Assembly (NCBI GenBank): GCA_937951455.1
Contig: CALFBU010000125.1
Location: 1-19,935, forward strand
Source of the DNA: an uncultured Rhizobiaceae group bacterium
GTDB taxonomy: Bacteria > Pseudomonadota > Alphaproteobacteria > Rhizobiales > Rhizobiaceae
Direction: 5' to 3'
Length of the DNA stretch: 19,935 nt
The position numbers and the translations under genes are program-made. The notes below the pieces were generated by a model. The model had not been told where the DNA came from. It searched no databases and worked only from the letters and a program-made list of their open reading frames with translations. This document shows, piece after piece, positions 1 through 6,815 of the stretch; positions within the stretch are counted from its first letter, which is position 1, and the number at the start of each line of letters is the position of its first letter.

Positions 1-1
1 G

Positions 2-835
2 CTTTATCAGATCATCAACAAGACGGATCGCGAAATTGCTGCTGCGCGTGTTGAATCTGCCAAACAGGCACTTGCAGCCTCCGACTCACACCTTGAGCGT
101 TTGATAACCTTGCGCAAAAAAGGTCTGGTTGCTGAAAGCAAGGTTGATGAATTGCGTCGCCAGCAGGCCAATACCGTTGGGCGCCTGAAAGAAGCTGAAT
201 ATGATCTTGAGCGCGCAACAGCAATGGATTCCGTCTCGGTAAGACGTTACTTCAACCATAAAGAGTTTGTCTCTGACCTTGATATGCTGGCGCTTGAAGT
301 TGAAGAAGCCAATGCCAAGGTCATGGCTGCGAGCATGCAGGTTGAAAAACTTGAAGTAGAAAAAATCCGCATGATCATCAAGGCACCCTTCGATGGCCGT
401 ATCGTTTCTGTGAAGCAGCCTGGTAATATTATGGTGCTTCGTAACGAACAACTTTTCACCATTGAAAAGCATGAGCAGCCAACTGTGACGGCTTTCCTTG
501 ATCAAGAACAGATTTTGACAGTCGGCCTGCATGATGAGGCGAAAGTCTTTATTCCTGCACTCGATCGCCATATCACGGCAATCGTTTCTAAGATCGACCG
601 AAACTCGGCTTTCATAAACGACAAGGCATCTCATTACGTTTGGGATGACCAAAAAGGAAAATCGGCCACCGTTTCGCTCAAAATTGAATTAACTCAAGAA
701 GAGCGAAACTACATATATGCAGGTCTGCCTGCTGTGGTTGTTTTCCCTAAACGTTCAACGAGTGCGATTTATAATCAGCTTGGAAATACGGTTCTTAAAT
801 TAAAAGGTATCTTCCACGATGAAACTTCAATTTGA
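2..835 (+). CDS. alg44: Alg44-like membrane-fusion (HlyD-type) protein, 5'-truncated
   Basis: The reading frame is open from base 2, so the gene starts left of the window and only about 277 C-terminal residues are visible. They show a long charged alpha-helical hairpin (roughly the first 120 residues, e.g. KVDELRRQQANTVGRLKEAE), then a lipoyl/barrel-sandwich segment (IIKAPFDGRIVSVKQPGNIM) and a beta-barrel region ending GLPAVVVFPKRST, the usual HlyD/membrane-fusion layout. In Pseudomonas, Alg44 joins an N-terminal c-di-GMP-binding PilZ domain and one membrane helix to such a periplasmic domain, and works with Alg8 in alginate polymerisation and export. The PilZ part would lie outside the window, so that assignment rests on the overlap with the alg8-type gene downstream (17 bp). 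A plain HlyD adaptor is the alternative. An in-frame TTG at 101 is internal, not a start. Confidence 0.75.
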   Translation, partial: LYQIINKTDREIAAARVESAKQALAASDSHLERLITLRKKGLVAESKVDELRRQQANTVGRLKEAEYDLERATAMDSVSVRRYFNHKEFVSDLDMLALEVEEANAKVMAASMQVEKLEVEKIRMIIKAPFDGRIVSVKQPGNIMVLRNEQLFTIEKHEQPTVTAFLDQEQILTVGLHDEAKVFIPALDRHITAIVSKIDRNSAFINDKASHYVWDDQKGKSATVSLKIELTQEERNYIYAGLPAVVVFPKRSTSAIYNQLGNTVLKLKGIFHDETSI

Positions 836-2414
836 TACCTCGAAGCATGTAGACGACCCGACCCATTGGCCAAAAGGATTTGCGAAATGGACACCTGGTG
901 TATTGCTGGGAATCTTTATGTATTTGGGACTGTGTCTAATCGGATTATTGACCGTACCGAATACAATATTTGACAATAAGACATTGGTCATAACGTTTAC
1001 CATTGGCGGGCTTGGGGCCTGGCGATATGGGTGGTGGTTTACGCATGCAATTCGCGCAATCATTTATGGCCACATTGTCTATCCGAAGTTCAAGCGTGAA
1101 GGGCAGAAAATCTGGGAATCAGGTTGGCGTCCGCGTCATCTGCATTTTATGATGACGACCTACAAGGAACACCGTGAGATCACCGAAATGGTGGTGCGGT
1201 CAATCGTCAAGGAAATACATAATTCTGGTGTGCCTGGAACCATTTGGTTAGGCTCATCTGACCGATTTGATGAAGATATCATCTCCGATTTTCTCAAACG
1301 CGAAGCCATGGACGTGGATGTTACGCTTCGCATCATACGTCAGAACGTCTCTGGAAAACGCGCAGCCATTGGCCTGGTGCTTCGCGCCATGTGTCGCTTG
1401 CCTGTACTGGATGATGATTTGATAATCTTTATGGATGGTGATTTCGTTTTGAGCGAAGGGGCGATCGGCCGATGCATGCCGATGTTCAAATTGCACCCAG
1501 AATTACAGGCTGTGACGACAGACGAAGAAGTAATTTGTATTGGCCCGAGATGGATTGAACGCTGGCTGCAAATGCGGTTCTCACAGCGCCGTCTTGCCAT
1601 GCAGTCGCATGCCCTTTCCGGCCGAGTGTTAACCCTGACTGGCCGCATGTCTGTCTTCCGCGCCAAAAATCTCAAGCAGCTTGAATTCATTCGCCTTTTG
1701 GAGGCCGATCATCTTGAGCACTGGCTATGGGGCAAGTTTCGTTTCCTTTCAGGTGATGACAAAAGCACCTGGTTCTACATGCTCAAGCATGGTTCGCATA
1801 TGCTTTATATTCCTGACGCGCTTGGTTACACGATTGAGGTCATCGAAGGCTCGGGCATGGAGCGGATGGTGCAAAACTTCCGTCGCTGGTCCGGTAACAT
1901 GCTGCGCAATGGACAGCGAGCCATCATGCTGGGGCCACGTGCCATGCCGTTTTTCATCTGGTGGTGTCTGATCGACCAGCGTCTCTCCATGTGGACCATG
2001 TTGGTGAGTCCGGTTCTGGCCGTTTCTGCTGCCTTTCTGGTGGGCGTCGAATATTTGCTTTCTTATGTGATTTTCATCGCGATCAGCCGTCTGATGTTGT
2101 CGCTTGTTTTGTGCACATACTCACGCAAGGTACAGCTTTCTTACTCATGGATCCTTTACCTCAATCAGGTCATCAACGCTTCTGTTAAAGTCTACTGTAT
2201 ATTCAGACTGTCAAAGCAGCGTTGGTCAAACAGAGGCAACCAAAGTGCCGGTATGAATGGCGAAAGTTTCATAGAAACATTCAGAAACTGGATGGCTTCC
2301 CTATGCACTACGGTTGCAGTTGCGCTGCTCTTTCTATCGACGGTTCACTACACAAATCTGGTTGATATTCCAAGCTACATACAGCTGCGAGATGCGCTTC
2401 CCGTACTGAACTAA
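819..2414 (+). CDS. alg8: Alg8-like polymannuronate synthase (GT2 membrane glycosyltransferase)
   Basis: Processive GT2 synthase of 531 residues (Pseudomonas Alg8 is about 494) that would polymerise GDP-mannuronate across the inner membrane. Visible features are N-terminal membrane segments at about residues 26-46 and 55-75, a cytosolic GT-A domain with the DGD metal/nucleotide motif at 206-208, the Alg8-typical FLSGDDKSTWF segment (309-319), the QNFRRW motif (352-357; QxxRW class), and C-terminal membrane helices at about 377-435 and 493-510. SGDDKST plus QxxRW separates it from most cellulose and hyaluronan synthases. The ATG at 819 lies inside the end of the alg44-like gene (17-bp overlap) with an AAAGG about 12 bases upstream, so the two are probably translationally coupled. 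Alg8 activity in Pseudomonas needs c-di-GMP sensing by Alg44. No terminator follows the stop codon. Confidence 0.88.
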   Translation: MKLQFDTSKHVDDPTHWPKGFAKWTPGVLLGIFMYLGLCLIGLLTVPNTIFDNKTLVITFTIGGLGAWRYGWWFTHAIRAIIYGHIVYPKFKREGQKIWESGWRPRHLHFMMTTYKEHREITEMVVRSIVKEIHNSGVPGTIWLGSSDRFDEDIISDFLKREAMDVDVTLRIIRQNVSGKRAAIGLVLRAMCRLPVLDDDLIIFMDGDFVLSEGAIGRCMPMFKLHPELQAVTTDEEVICIGPRWIERWLQMRFSQRRLAMQSHALSGRVLTLTGRMSVFRAKNLKQLEFIRLLEADHLEHWLWGKFRFLSGDDKSTWFYMLKHGSHMLYIPDALGYTIEVIEGSGMERMVQNFRRWSGNMLRNGQRAIMLGPRAMPFFIWWCLIDQRLSMWTMLVSPVLAVSAAFLVGVEYLLSYVIFIAISRLMLSLVLCTYSRKVQLSYSWILYLNQVINASVKVYCIFRLSKQRWSNRGNQSAGMNGESFIETFRNWMASLCTTVAVALLFLSTVHYTNLVDIPSYIQLRDALPVLN

Positions 2415-2426
2415 AAGTGCTTTGCC

Positions 2427-2477
2427 ATTTGCAAATCCACTTTCGCAAATTGCAAAAATATAACCAGTTTTGCAAAA
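2427..2477 (+). promoter_or_regulatory. Cluster of GCAAA repeats, putative upstream activator sites (copy A)
   Basis: GCAAA begins at 2431, 2445, 2452 and 2472, and ATTTGCAAAT at 2427-2436 is a perfect 10-bp palindrome. Two copies 7 bp apart followed by one 20 bp on are matched by a similar arrangement ahead of algD (6663, 6670, 6692). The cluster ends about 45 bp before the sigma-54-like -24 element, a plausible place for an enhancer-binding protein. The binding role is inferred. Confidence 0.45.
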
Positions 2478-2518
2478 TGAAAAAATTATAACGTATTGAA
2501 ATAATTGAAGAAATAAAT

Positions 2519-2534
2519 TGGCATTCATTTTGCA
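2519..2534 (+). promoter_or_regulatory. Sigma-54 (RpoN) type -24/-12 promoter of the O-acetylation operon
   Basis: TGGCATTCATTTTGCA matches the sigma-54 consensus TGGCACGRNNNTTGCW at both invariant dinucleotides with correct spacing (GG at 2520-2521, GC at 2532-2533). Transcription would begin near 2545, leaving a leader of about 18-20 bases that includes the GGAG ribosome site at 2554-2557 ahead of the ATG at 2564. The same kind of element recurs ahead of algD. Confidence 0.65.
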
Positions 2535-2563
2535 AATGATTCTGAGAAAGACTGGAGACTCAA

Positions 2564-3886
2564 ATGCCAAAGACTCATAAAACAAACAAAAGATTGTATT
2601 TGCCCATGATGAGCGCAGCTTTTGCGCTGGGTGCTGCACCTGCCTTATTGACGTTTTCCGTTGACCCCTATCAGATGTTCTCGTCAAAAGATCGACCAAC
2701 AGCAATCAATGATATTGCCGAAAAAGCACATTACCCGCTTTGGAAACTGGCAAAGTTTGTTCGCGGTTCACATGACACAATCATTTTGGGTGACAGCCGT
2801 GCACGTGCTTTGCGTGATAAATATTGGCACGAATTGAACATGCCAACAGCGCTTAACCTTGCCTATGGTGGCGGTACCATTCCAGAAATCTACAGCACCT
2901 TCAGTCTCATTAAATCTGACCCTGCAATTAAAAACCTGGTTGTGGGCGTACAACTGCGCAGTTTTGATGAAGACCACAAGGGGGGCATGAACAGGGTTCC
3001 TGAAGCCGTTGAACTGGTTCGCCACAAACTGGAATATTTGAAAAACTGGAATGTGTTTCAAACCACGTTAAAAGTGTTTGAAAAGGAAAATGAAGAGGCA
3101 ATTAGTCAATATGGTTCTTTGGTTTCCAAAGCCAATGCCGGCTCGTTAGGCAGGGAAGGTAAAACATCGCTATCCAAATTATTGGAGCCGGATGTCTGCT
3201 TTGGATGCGATATGCCCTCCGACCTCAAGCCTTTGGCCTATCAAAAAACGCGCACGAAGTTCTCTTATTCAGGACACCACAGATATAATAGTGCAGGTTG
3301 GGGTTATACCATTCCAGATTATAATTGGGATGATTTTCGTAGAGCCTATCAAATTGATACGCTCATTCCGAACCTTCCGAAAAAACATGCAACCCAGGTT
3401 AGAAAAAATGCCAAATCGGATTGGCGTGGCTTTGAGTTTTCTCAAAACTACTGGAAGCATTTTGAGGAAATGGGTGAGTGGGCGAAATCAGAAAATAGAA
3501 ATCTGATTTTTGTCATACCGCCTACCATTACTGACCTGCAAAATACGATCCAGGAAAATGGCTTGGGTAAAATCAATCACCAATTGCGCGTGAAACTGGC
3601 TGAACTGGGTACGGTTGTTGATCTGGATTATCCAACCGGTCTGACGCAAGATGCCAGTCGTTTTAACGATGCCTATCACTTCGATTCAAAAGTGGCGCGC
3701 CAAATTGTTGGTCAGGTAGTCCCTCTAATCACCAAAAACAAAGACGCACTCAAGATGGTTATCAAGCGTGAGAAAGACGTCAAATGTCACGTGAGCGATC
3801 AAGCACAACGAATTCAAGTTAGCCAGGCAATTGGTTTGTCCGAAGGGCAAAACTGCCGCGTATGGAGTATGCAAAATGACCGATGA
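2564..3886 (+). CDS. Periplasmic SGNH-hydrolase-like protein, putative polysaccharide O-acetyltransferase partner
   Basis: Protein of 440 residues with a basic N-terminus and one hydrophobic segment (about residues 11-32), read as a signal sequence or anchor that puts the rest in the periplasm. SGNH features are visible: GDSR at 76-79 with Ser78 as likely nucleophile, a Gly-rich AYGGGT turn (100-105), and DAYHFD at 369-374 supplying candidate catalytic Asp369 and His372. A CFGC pair (212, 215) and two C-terminal cysteines could form disulfides. In alginate O-acetylation, AlgJ and AlgX are SGNH-type periplasmic enzymes fed acetyl groups by AlgI; this gene shares an operon with algI, so the analogous role is inferred. 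It is not recognisably AlgX (no carbohydrate-binding module seen). DltD-like proteins are another comparison. GGAG six bases before the ATG supports the start. Confidence 0.72.
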   Translation: MPKTHKTNKRLYLPMMSAAFALGAAPALLTFSVDPYQMFSSKDRPTAINDIAEKAHYPLWKLAKFVRGSHDTIILGDSRARALRDKYWHELNMPTALNLAYGGGTIPEIYSTFSLIKSDPAIKNLVVGVQLRSFDEDHKGGMNRVPEAVELVRHKLEYLKNWNVFQTTLKVFEKENEEAISQYGSLVSKANAGSLGREGKTSLSKLLEPDVCFGCDMPSDLKPLAYQKTRTKFSYSGHHRYNSAGWGYTIPDYNWDDFRRAYQIDTLIPNLPKKHATQVRKNAKSDWRGFEFSQNYWKHFEEMGEWAKSENRNLIFVIPPTITDLQNTIQENGLGKINHQLRVKLAELGTVVDLDYPTGLTQDASRFNDAYHFDSKVARQIVGQVVPLITKNKDALKMVIKREKDVKCHVSDQAQRIQVSQAIGLSEGQNCRVWSMQNDR

Positions 3887-5084
3887 AAAGAAAACACAAT
3901 TTGTTTCGTTTGCAATTTTGGCATCGCTATCAACTGTGATTGTTGCAAGCGCATTGTCCTTGCACAAACCTGATATGCAATCAGCTTATGTGCCAGATCC
4001 AGTCACAAAAAAAGAGCTCTTGATGGCGCGCGGGTTTGTTAAAAACAAGGATTGGCAAAAGGCAGCAGAAATTTTGGAAAAGAATGCTGTTGGCGCTAAC
4101 GTGCAGGCTAAATATGAATATGCAATGCTGTATGCAAAAGGCTGGGGTGTGCCTCGCGACTTGGAAAAAGCGCGTAATCTTTTGTTGCAGGCAGTTCAGC
4201 GTCCTTTTGAAGATCGTGCAAAGGCGGCTTTCGAACTGGGCCGCGTATACAGAATGTCCAAAGGCGATGATTGCGCGCGCATTGCCTTTGAATGGTTCAC
4301 CAAGTCGGTGCAATGGGGATATATGAAGGCTCATAATGAGCTTGGAAAATCATATTCCCGAGGCATTGGTGTTAAGCAAAATATAGAGCTTGCTCTAAAA
4401 CATTATCGCTATGCTGCAGTTCATAATTCGTCTTCGGCGGTAATTCCCCTGATTGAATTATTGGCCAAAGGCAGCGCATCCATGCCTGCAAACCCTGAAA
4501 AAGCCGCAGCTATTTTAACGGAGTTTATGCCCAAGCTCGAAATGGCTGCAAAAGCAGGCGATGCGCAAGCTGCGAGATCTGTTGGCCGACTGCATTTAAA
4601 CGGATTGATACTTGAACCCAATAACGAAGAAGCAATTCGTTGGCTTTCCATGGCTGCGGGTCTCGGCGACGCGATCGCAATGCATGACATGGCGATGTTG
4701 CTTGTTGAAACGAAGAAAGAACAGGCCATCAAGGAAGACATTCTGGAACTGCTCAATGAGAGTGCAAGAAGAAATTATGCTGCAGCAATTACAACGCTTG
4801 GAAGGTTGCACCTTAAAAGGAAGTTCGGTTTGCCGGAAAGAAAATCCGTTGAATTTTTCAACAAGGGGATCGCAGCCGGGCACCCGGGTTCAATGGAAGA
4901 ACTGGGTCGCCTGTATCTTAAGGGTAAGCATGTTCAATACAATCTGGTCAAAGCACGCGAACTTGCGGAGCAGGGTACCTTGTTAAAACATACTGGCAGT
5001 AAAAAACTGCTGGATGAGATTAAAAAAGCGGAAGCAAAGAAAAACTTGGAAGCTTCCGTATCGATTACCGAAAGAGAGGGATAA
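3876..5084 (+). CDS. Sel1-like repeat (TPR-type) protein, AlgK-like
   Basis: Protein of 402 residues built mostly of Sel1-like helical repeats, with units such as AKYEYAMLYAKGWGVPRDLEKA, AHNELGKSYSRGIGVKQNIE, AARSVGRLHLNGLILEPNNE and SMEELGRLYLKGKHVQYNLV. The N-terminus has one hydrophobic stretch after a short charged segment (about residues 8-29), so it is probably exported or anchored in the inner membrane. AlgK of Pseudomonas is a Sel1/TPR periplasmic scaffold that helps localise the AlgE porin; operon position suggests the same job. Unlike AlgK, no lipobox cysteine is visible near the N-terminus. The ATG at 3876 is chosen because GGAG lies at 3864-3867 and the signal segment follows directly; an in-frame start at 3831 would add 15 residues of unrelated sequence. 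It overlaps the SGNH gene by 11 bp. Confidence 0.75.
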   Translation: MTDEKKTQFVSFAILASLSTVIVASALSLHKPDMQSAYVPDPVTKKELLMARGFVKNKDWQKAAEILEKNAVGANVQAKYEYAMLYAKGWGVPRDLEKARNLLLQAVQRPFEDRAKAAFELGRVYRMSKGDDCARIAFEWFTKSVQWGYMKAHNELGKSYSRGIGVKQNIELALKHYRYAAVHNSSSAVIPLIELLAKGSASMPANPEKAAAILTEFMPKLEMAAKAGDAQAARSVGRLHLNGLILEPNNEEAIRWLSMAAGLGDAIAMHDMAMLLVETKKEQAIKEDILELLNESARRNYAAAITTLGRLHLKRKFGLPERKSVEFFNKGIAAGHPGSMEELGRLYLKGKHVQYNLVKARELAEQGTLLKHTGSKKLLDEIKKAEAKKNLEASVSITEREG

Positions 5085-5088
5085 ACCC

Positions 5089-6594
5089 ATGGTTTTCAGT
5101 TCACTTGAGTTTATTTATCTTTTCTTGCCACCTGTTTTGGTTGGTTTTTTATGTCTGCGCGCATTGCGTATGGAAACCGCGATTATCTGGTGGCTCATCA
5201 TGGCTTCTCTGGTTTTCTACATGTGCTGGAGCCCAAAGCATCTGATCTTGCTACTCTTCTCGGTAGGGTTCAACTATTTGGTTCACCTAATCCTGAAGTG
5301 GAATAAATCGTTCACCGTTTTAACGCTAGGCATCACCGCAAATTTATTGATGCTGGGTGTTTTCAAATATGCAGATTTTTTCATCGGCAACTTCAACGCT
5401 GTCACTGGCGTGGAGGTCGCTGAACTCGGATTGATTTTGCCGCTTGCAATATCGTTTTATACATTCCAGCAGGTGTCGTTTTTGCGCGATACCTATCAGG
5501 ACAAGCTGGTCAATTGCGACTTCAAGAAATACGTTTTGTTCGTGACGTTCTTTCCGCAGTTGATTGCCGGGCCGATCGTTATGCAACGTGATACGATCCC
5601 ACAATTTACCATGAGCCATTTTAACAATCGCTATATTACAAATATCATGGCTGGTGCGACGCTCTTTTCAATCGGCCTTTTCAAGAAAATTGTCTTGGCA
5701 GATGGCATTGCTCCCATGGCCAATGCGGTTTTCACAATCGCTGATCAAGGCGGTAACGTACCGATGGAAGCCGCCTGGCTCGCCGCTATCGCATATACTT
5801 TTCAAATCTATTTCGATTTTTCAGGTTATTGCGACATGGCATTAGGTCTTGCACTAATGTTTGGCATTCGCCTGCCAATCAACTTTAACTCTCCCTATCG
5901 CTCCTCGAGCATCGTTGAGTTCTGGCGTCGTTGGCACATTACTCTATCCAGGTTTTTGAGAGACTACCTTTACATCCCGCTAGGTGGCAACAAATCCGGC
6001 TTGTTGGGAACACGAGGCAACCTTGCAATCACCATGTTATTGGGTGGGCTTTGGCACGGTGCTGGCTGGAATTTCATCATCTGGGGCGCGCTACATGGTG
6101 GCTATCTGATGATAAACCATGTGTGGAGTGGGTCTGTAGCGGGGCAGTCTGTCCGCACAAATATGAATTCATATCTTTATGCATTCATGGCATGGTCGGT
6201 AACGATGTTCGCTGTAATATTCGCTTGGGTCTTCTTTAGAGCCGAAACCTTTACGGGTGCTGCAATCATGCTGCAATCAATGCTCGGTATGTCAGAATAT
6301 ATTGGCATAAGAACAGCGCAAGAAATCATCCCTGACTTTGATCTTGCACCCTACATGCTGTTGGCTATGACGATGATTGTGGTCTTGTTGCCAAACAGTA
6401 TCGAGTTCACAAGCAAGTACAGACCTGTGCTCGACACCGCCAAGGAAATTGGAAAGCCGCTGTTTAGCGTCTTTCAGCTTCGCTGGTCTCCAAGACCGGC
6501 CTGGGCAGTTGCCTTTACTGCGATAGCGCTTGTGTCAGTCATACAGATATATCGTTTGAACGACCTGACTGAGTTCATCTATTTCAACTTCTAA
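5089..6594 (+). CDS. algI: AlgI-like MBOAT O-acyltransferase
   Basis: Polytopic inner-membrane protein of 501 residues (Pseudomonas AlgI about 520) that passes acetyl groups across the membrane for O-acetylation of the exopolysaccharide. MBOAT signatures are clear: FFPQLIAGPI (154-163), YFDFSGYCDMA (241-251), the NSPYRSSSIVEFWRRWHITL block (267-286), and GGLWHGAGWNFIIWGALHG (319-337) with the invariant His323 and second conserved His336. The ATG at 5089 follows the preceding stop by four bases with an AGAGAGGG ribosome site in front; the longer frame from 5014 overlaps the upstream gene and is unlikely. It is the last gene before the terminator at 6614. Paired with the SGNH gene two positions upstream, it should form the acetylation module. 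AlgI and DltB-type proteins share motifs, but the neighbours favour alginate. Confidence 0.9.
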   Translation: MVFSSLEFIYLFLPPVLVGFLCLRALRMETAIIWWLIMASLVFYMCWSPKHLILLLFSVGFNYLVHLILKWNKSFTVLTLGITANLLMLGVFKYADFFIGNFNAVTGVEVAELGLILPLAISFYTFQQVSFLRDTYQDKLVNCDFKKYVLFVTFFPQLIAGPIVMQRDTIPQFTMSHFNNRYITNIMAGATLFSIGLFKKIVLADGIAPMANAVFTIADQGGNVPMEAAWLAAIAYTFQIYFDFSGYCDMALGLALMFGIRLPINFNSPYRSSSIVEFWRRWHITLSRFLRDYLYIPLGGNKSGLLGTRGNLAITMLLGGLWHGAGWNFIIWGALHGGYLMINHVWSGSVAGQSVRTNMNSYLYAFMAWSVTMFAVIFAWVFFRAETFTGAAIMLQSMLGMSEYIGIRTAQEIIPDFDLAPYMLLAMTMIVVLLPNSIEFTSKYRPVLDTAKEIGKPLFSVFQLRWSPRPAWAVAFTAIALVSVIQIYRLNDLTEFIYFNF

Positions 6595-6613
6595 CAGCTG
6601 ACAAAACAGACTT

Positions 6614-6645
6614 AAAATAGCGGGCATCTGACCCGCTATTTTTTT
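6614..6645 (+). terminator. Rho-independent terminator after algI
   Basis: Perfect 11-bp stem AAAATAGCGGG (6614-6624) and CCCGCTATTTT (6632-6642) around a 7-base loop, continuing in a T-run to 6645. It lies 20 bp after the algI stop and separates this unit from the algD promoter. Confidence 0.9.
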
Positions 6646-6660
6646 GTTCAATATTAGACT

Positions 6661-6697
6661 TTGCAAAACGCAAAAATAATCTTTTCATAATGCAAAA
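6661..6697 (+). promoter_or_regulatory. Cluster of GCAAA repeats, putative upstream activator sites (copy B)
   Basis: GCAAA begins at 6663, 6670 and 6692. The 7-bp spacing of the first pair equals that at 2445/2452, and the third copy lies 22 bp on (20 bp in copy A). The last repeat is 69 bp from the GG of the -24 element against 48 bp in copy A; the difference of 21 bp is two helical turns, so the same face would be kept. The role is inferred. Confidence 0.45.
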
Positions 6698-6759
6698 AAT
6701 ATGAAGAAATTTAACGATTAAAAACAGACAAGTAGTTGAATTAATTGAATAAAAATAAC

Positions 6760-6775
6760 TGGCACGAGAATTGAA
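6760..6775 (+). promoter_or_regulatory. Sigma-54-like promoter of algD (degenerate -12)
   Basis: TGGCACGAGAATTGAA has a perfect -24 element (TGGCACG) but reads TTGAA instead of TTGCA at -12, so one of the two nearly invariant positions is off. The 28 bases up to and including TGGCA (6736-6764) match 2496-2523 ahead of the O-acetylation operon at about 23 of 28 positions with one gap, which argues for a real, related promoter. The leader to the algD ATG would be about 30 bases with AGAGGAA at 6803-6809. Confidence 0.5.
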
Positions 6776-6815
6776 ACAGGCTGTGTAAATCATCATCTAC
6801 CAAGAGGAAAACAAG

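Noticed and set aside
2414..2443. AAAGTG / CACTTT inverted repeat after alg8 considered as a terminator
   Set aside because: The stem is short, the loop is long and no T-run follows; the region is better explained as regulatory sequence with GCAAA repeats.
3831..3875. Longer start for the Sel1 protein at 3831
   Set aside because: It would begin inside the SGNH gene with no ribosome site and place 15 unrelated residues before the signal segment; 3876 has GGAG at the right distance.
5014..5088. Longer start for AlgI at 5014
   Set aside because: The extra 25 residues are very basic, overlap the Sel1 gene, and are not seen in AlgI; 5089 has a strong ribosome site and begins MVFSSLEF as is typical.
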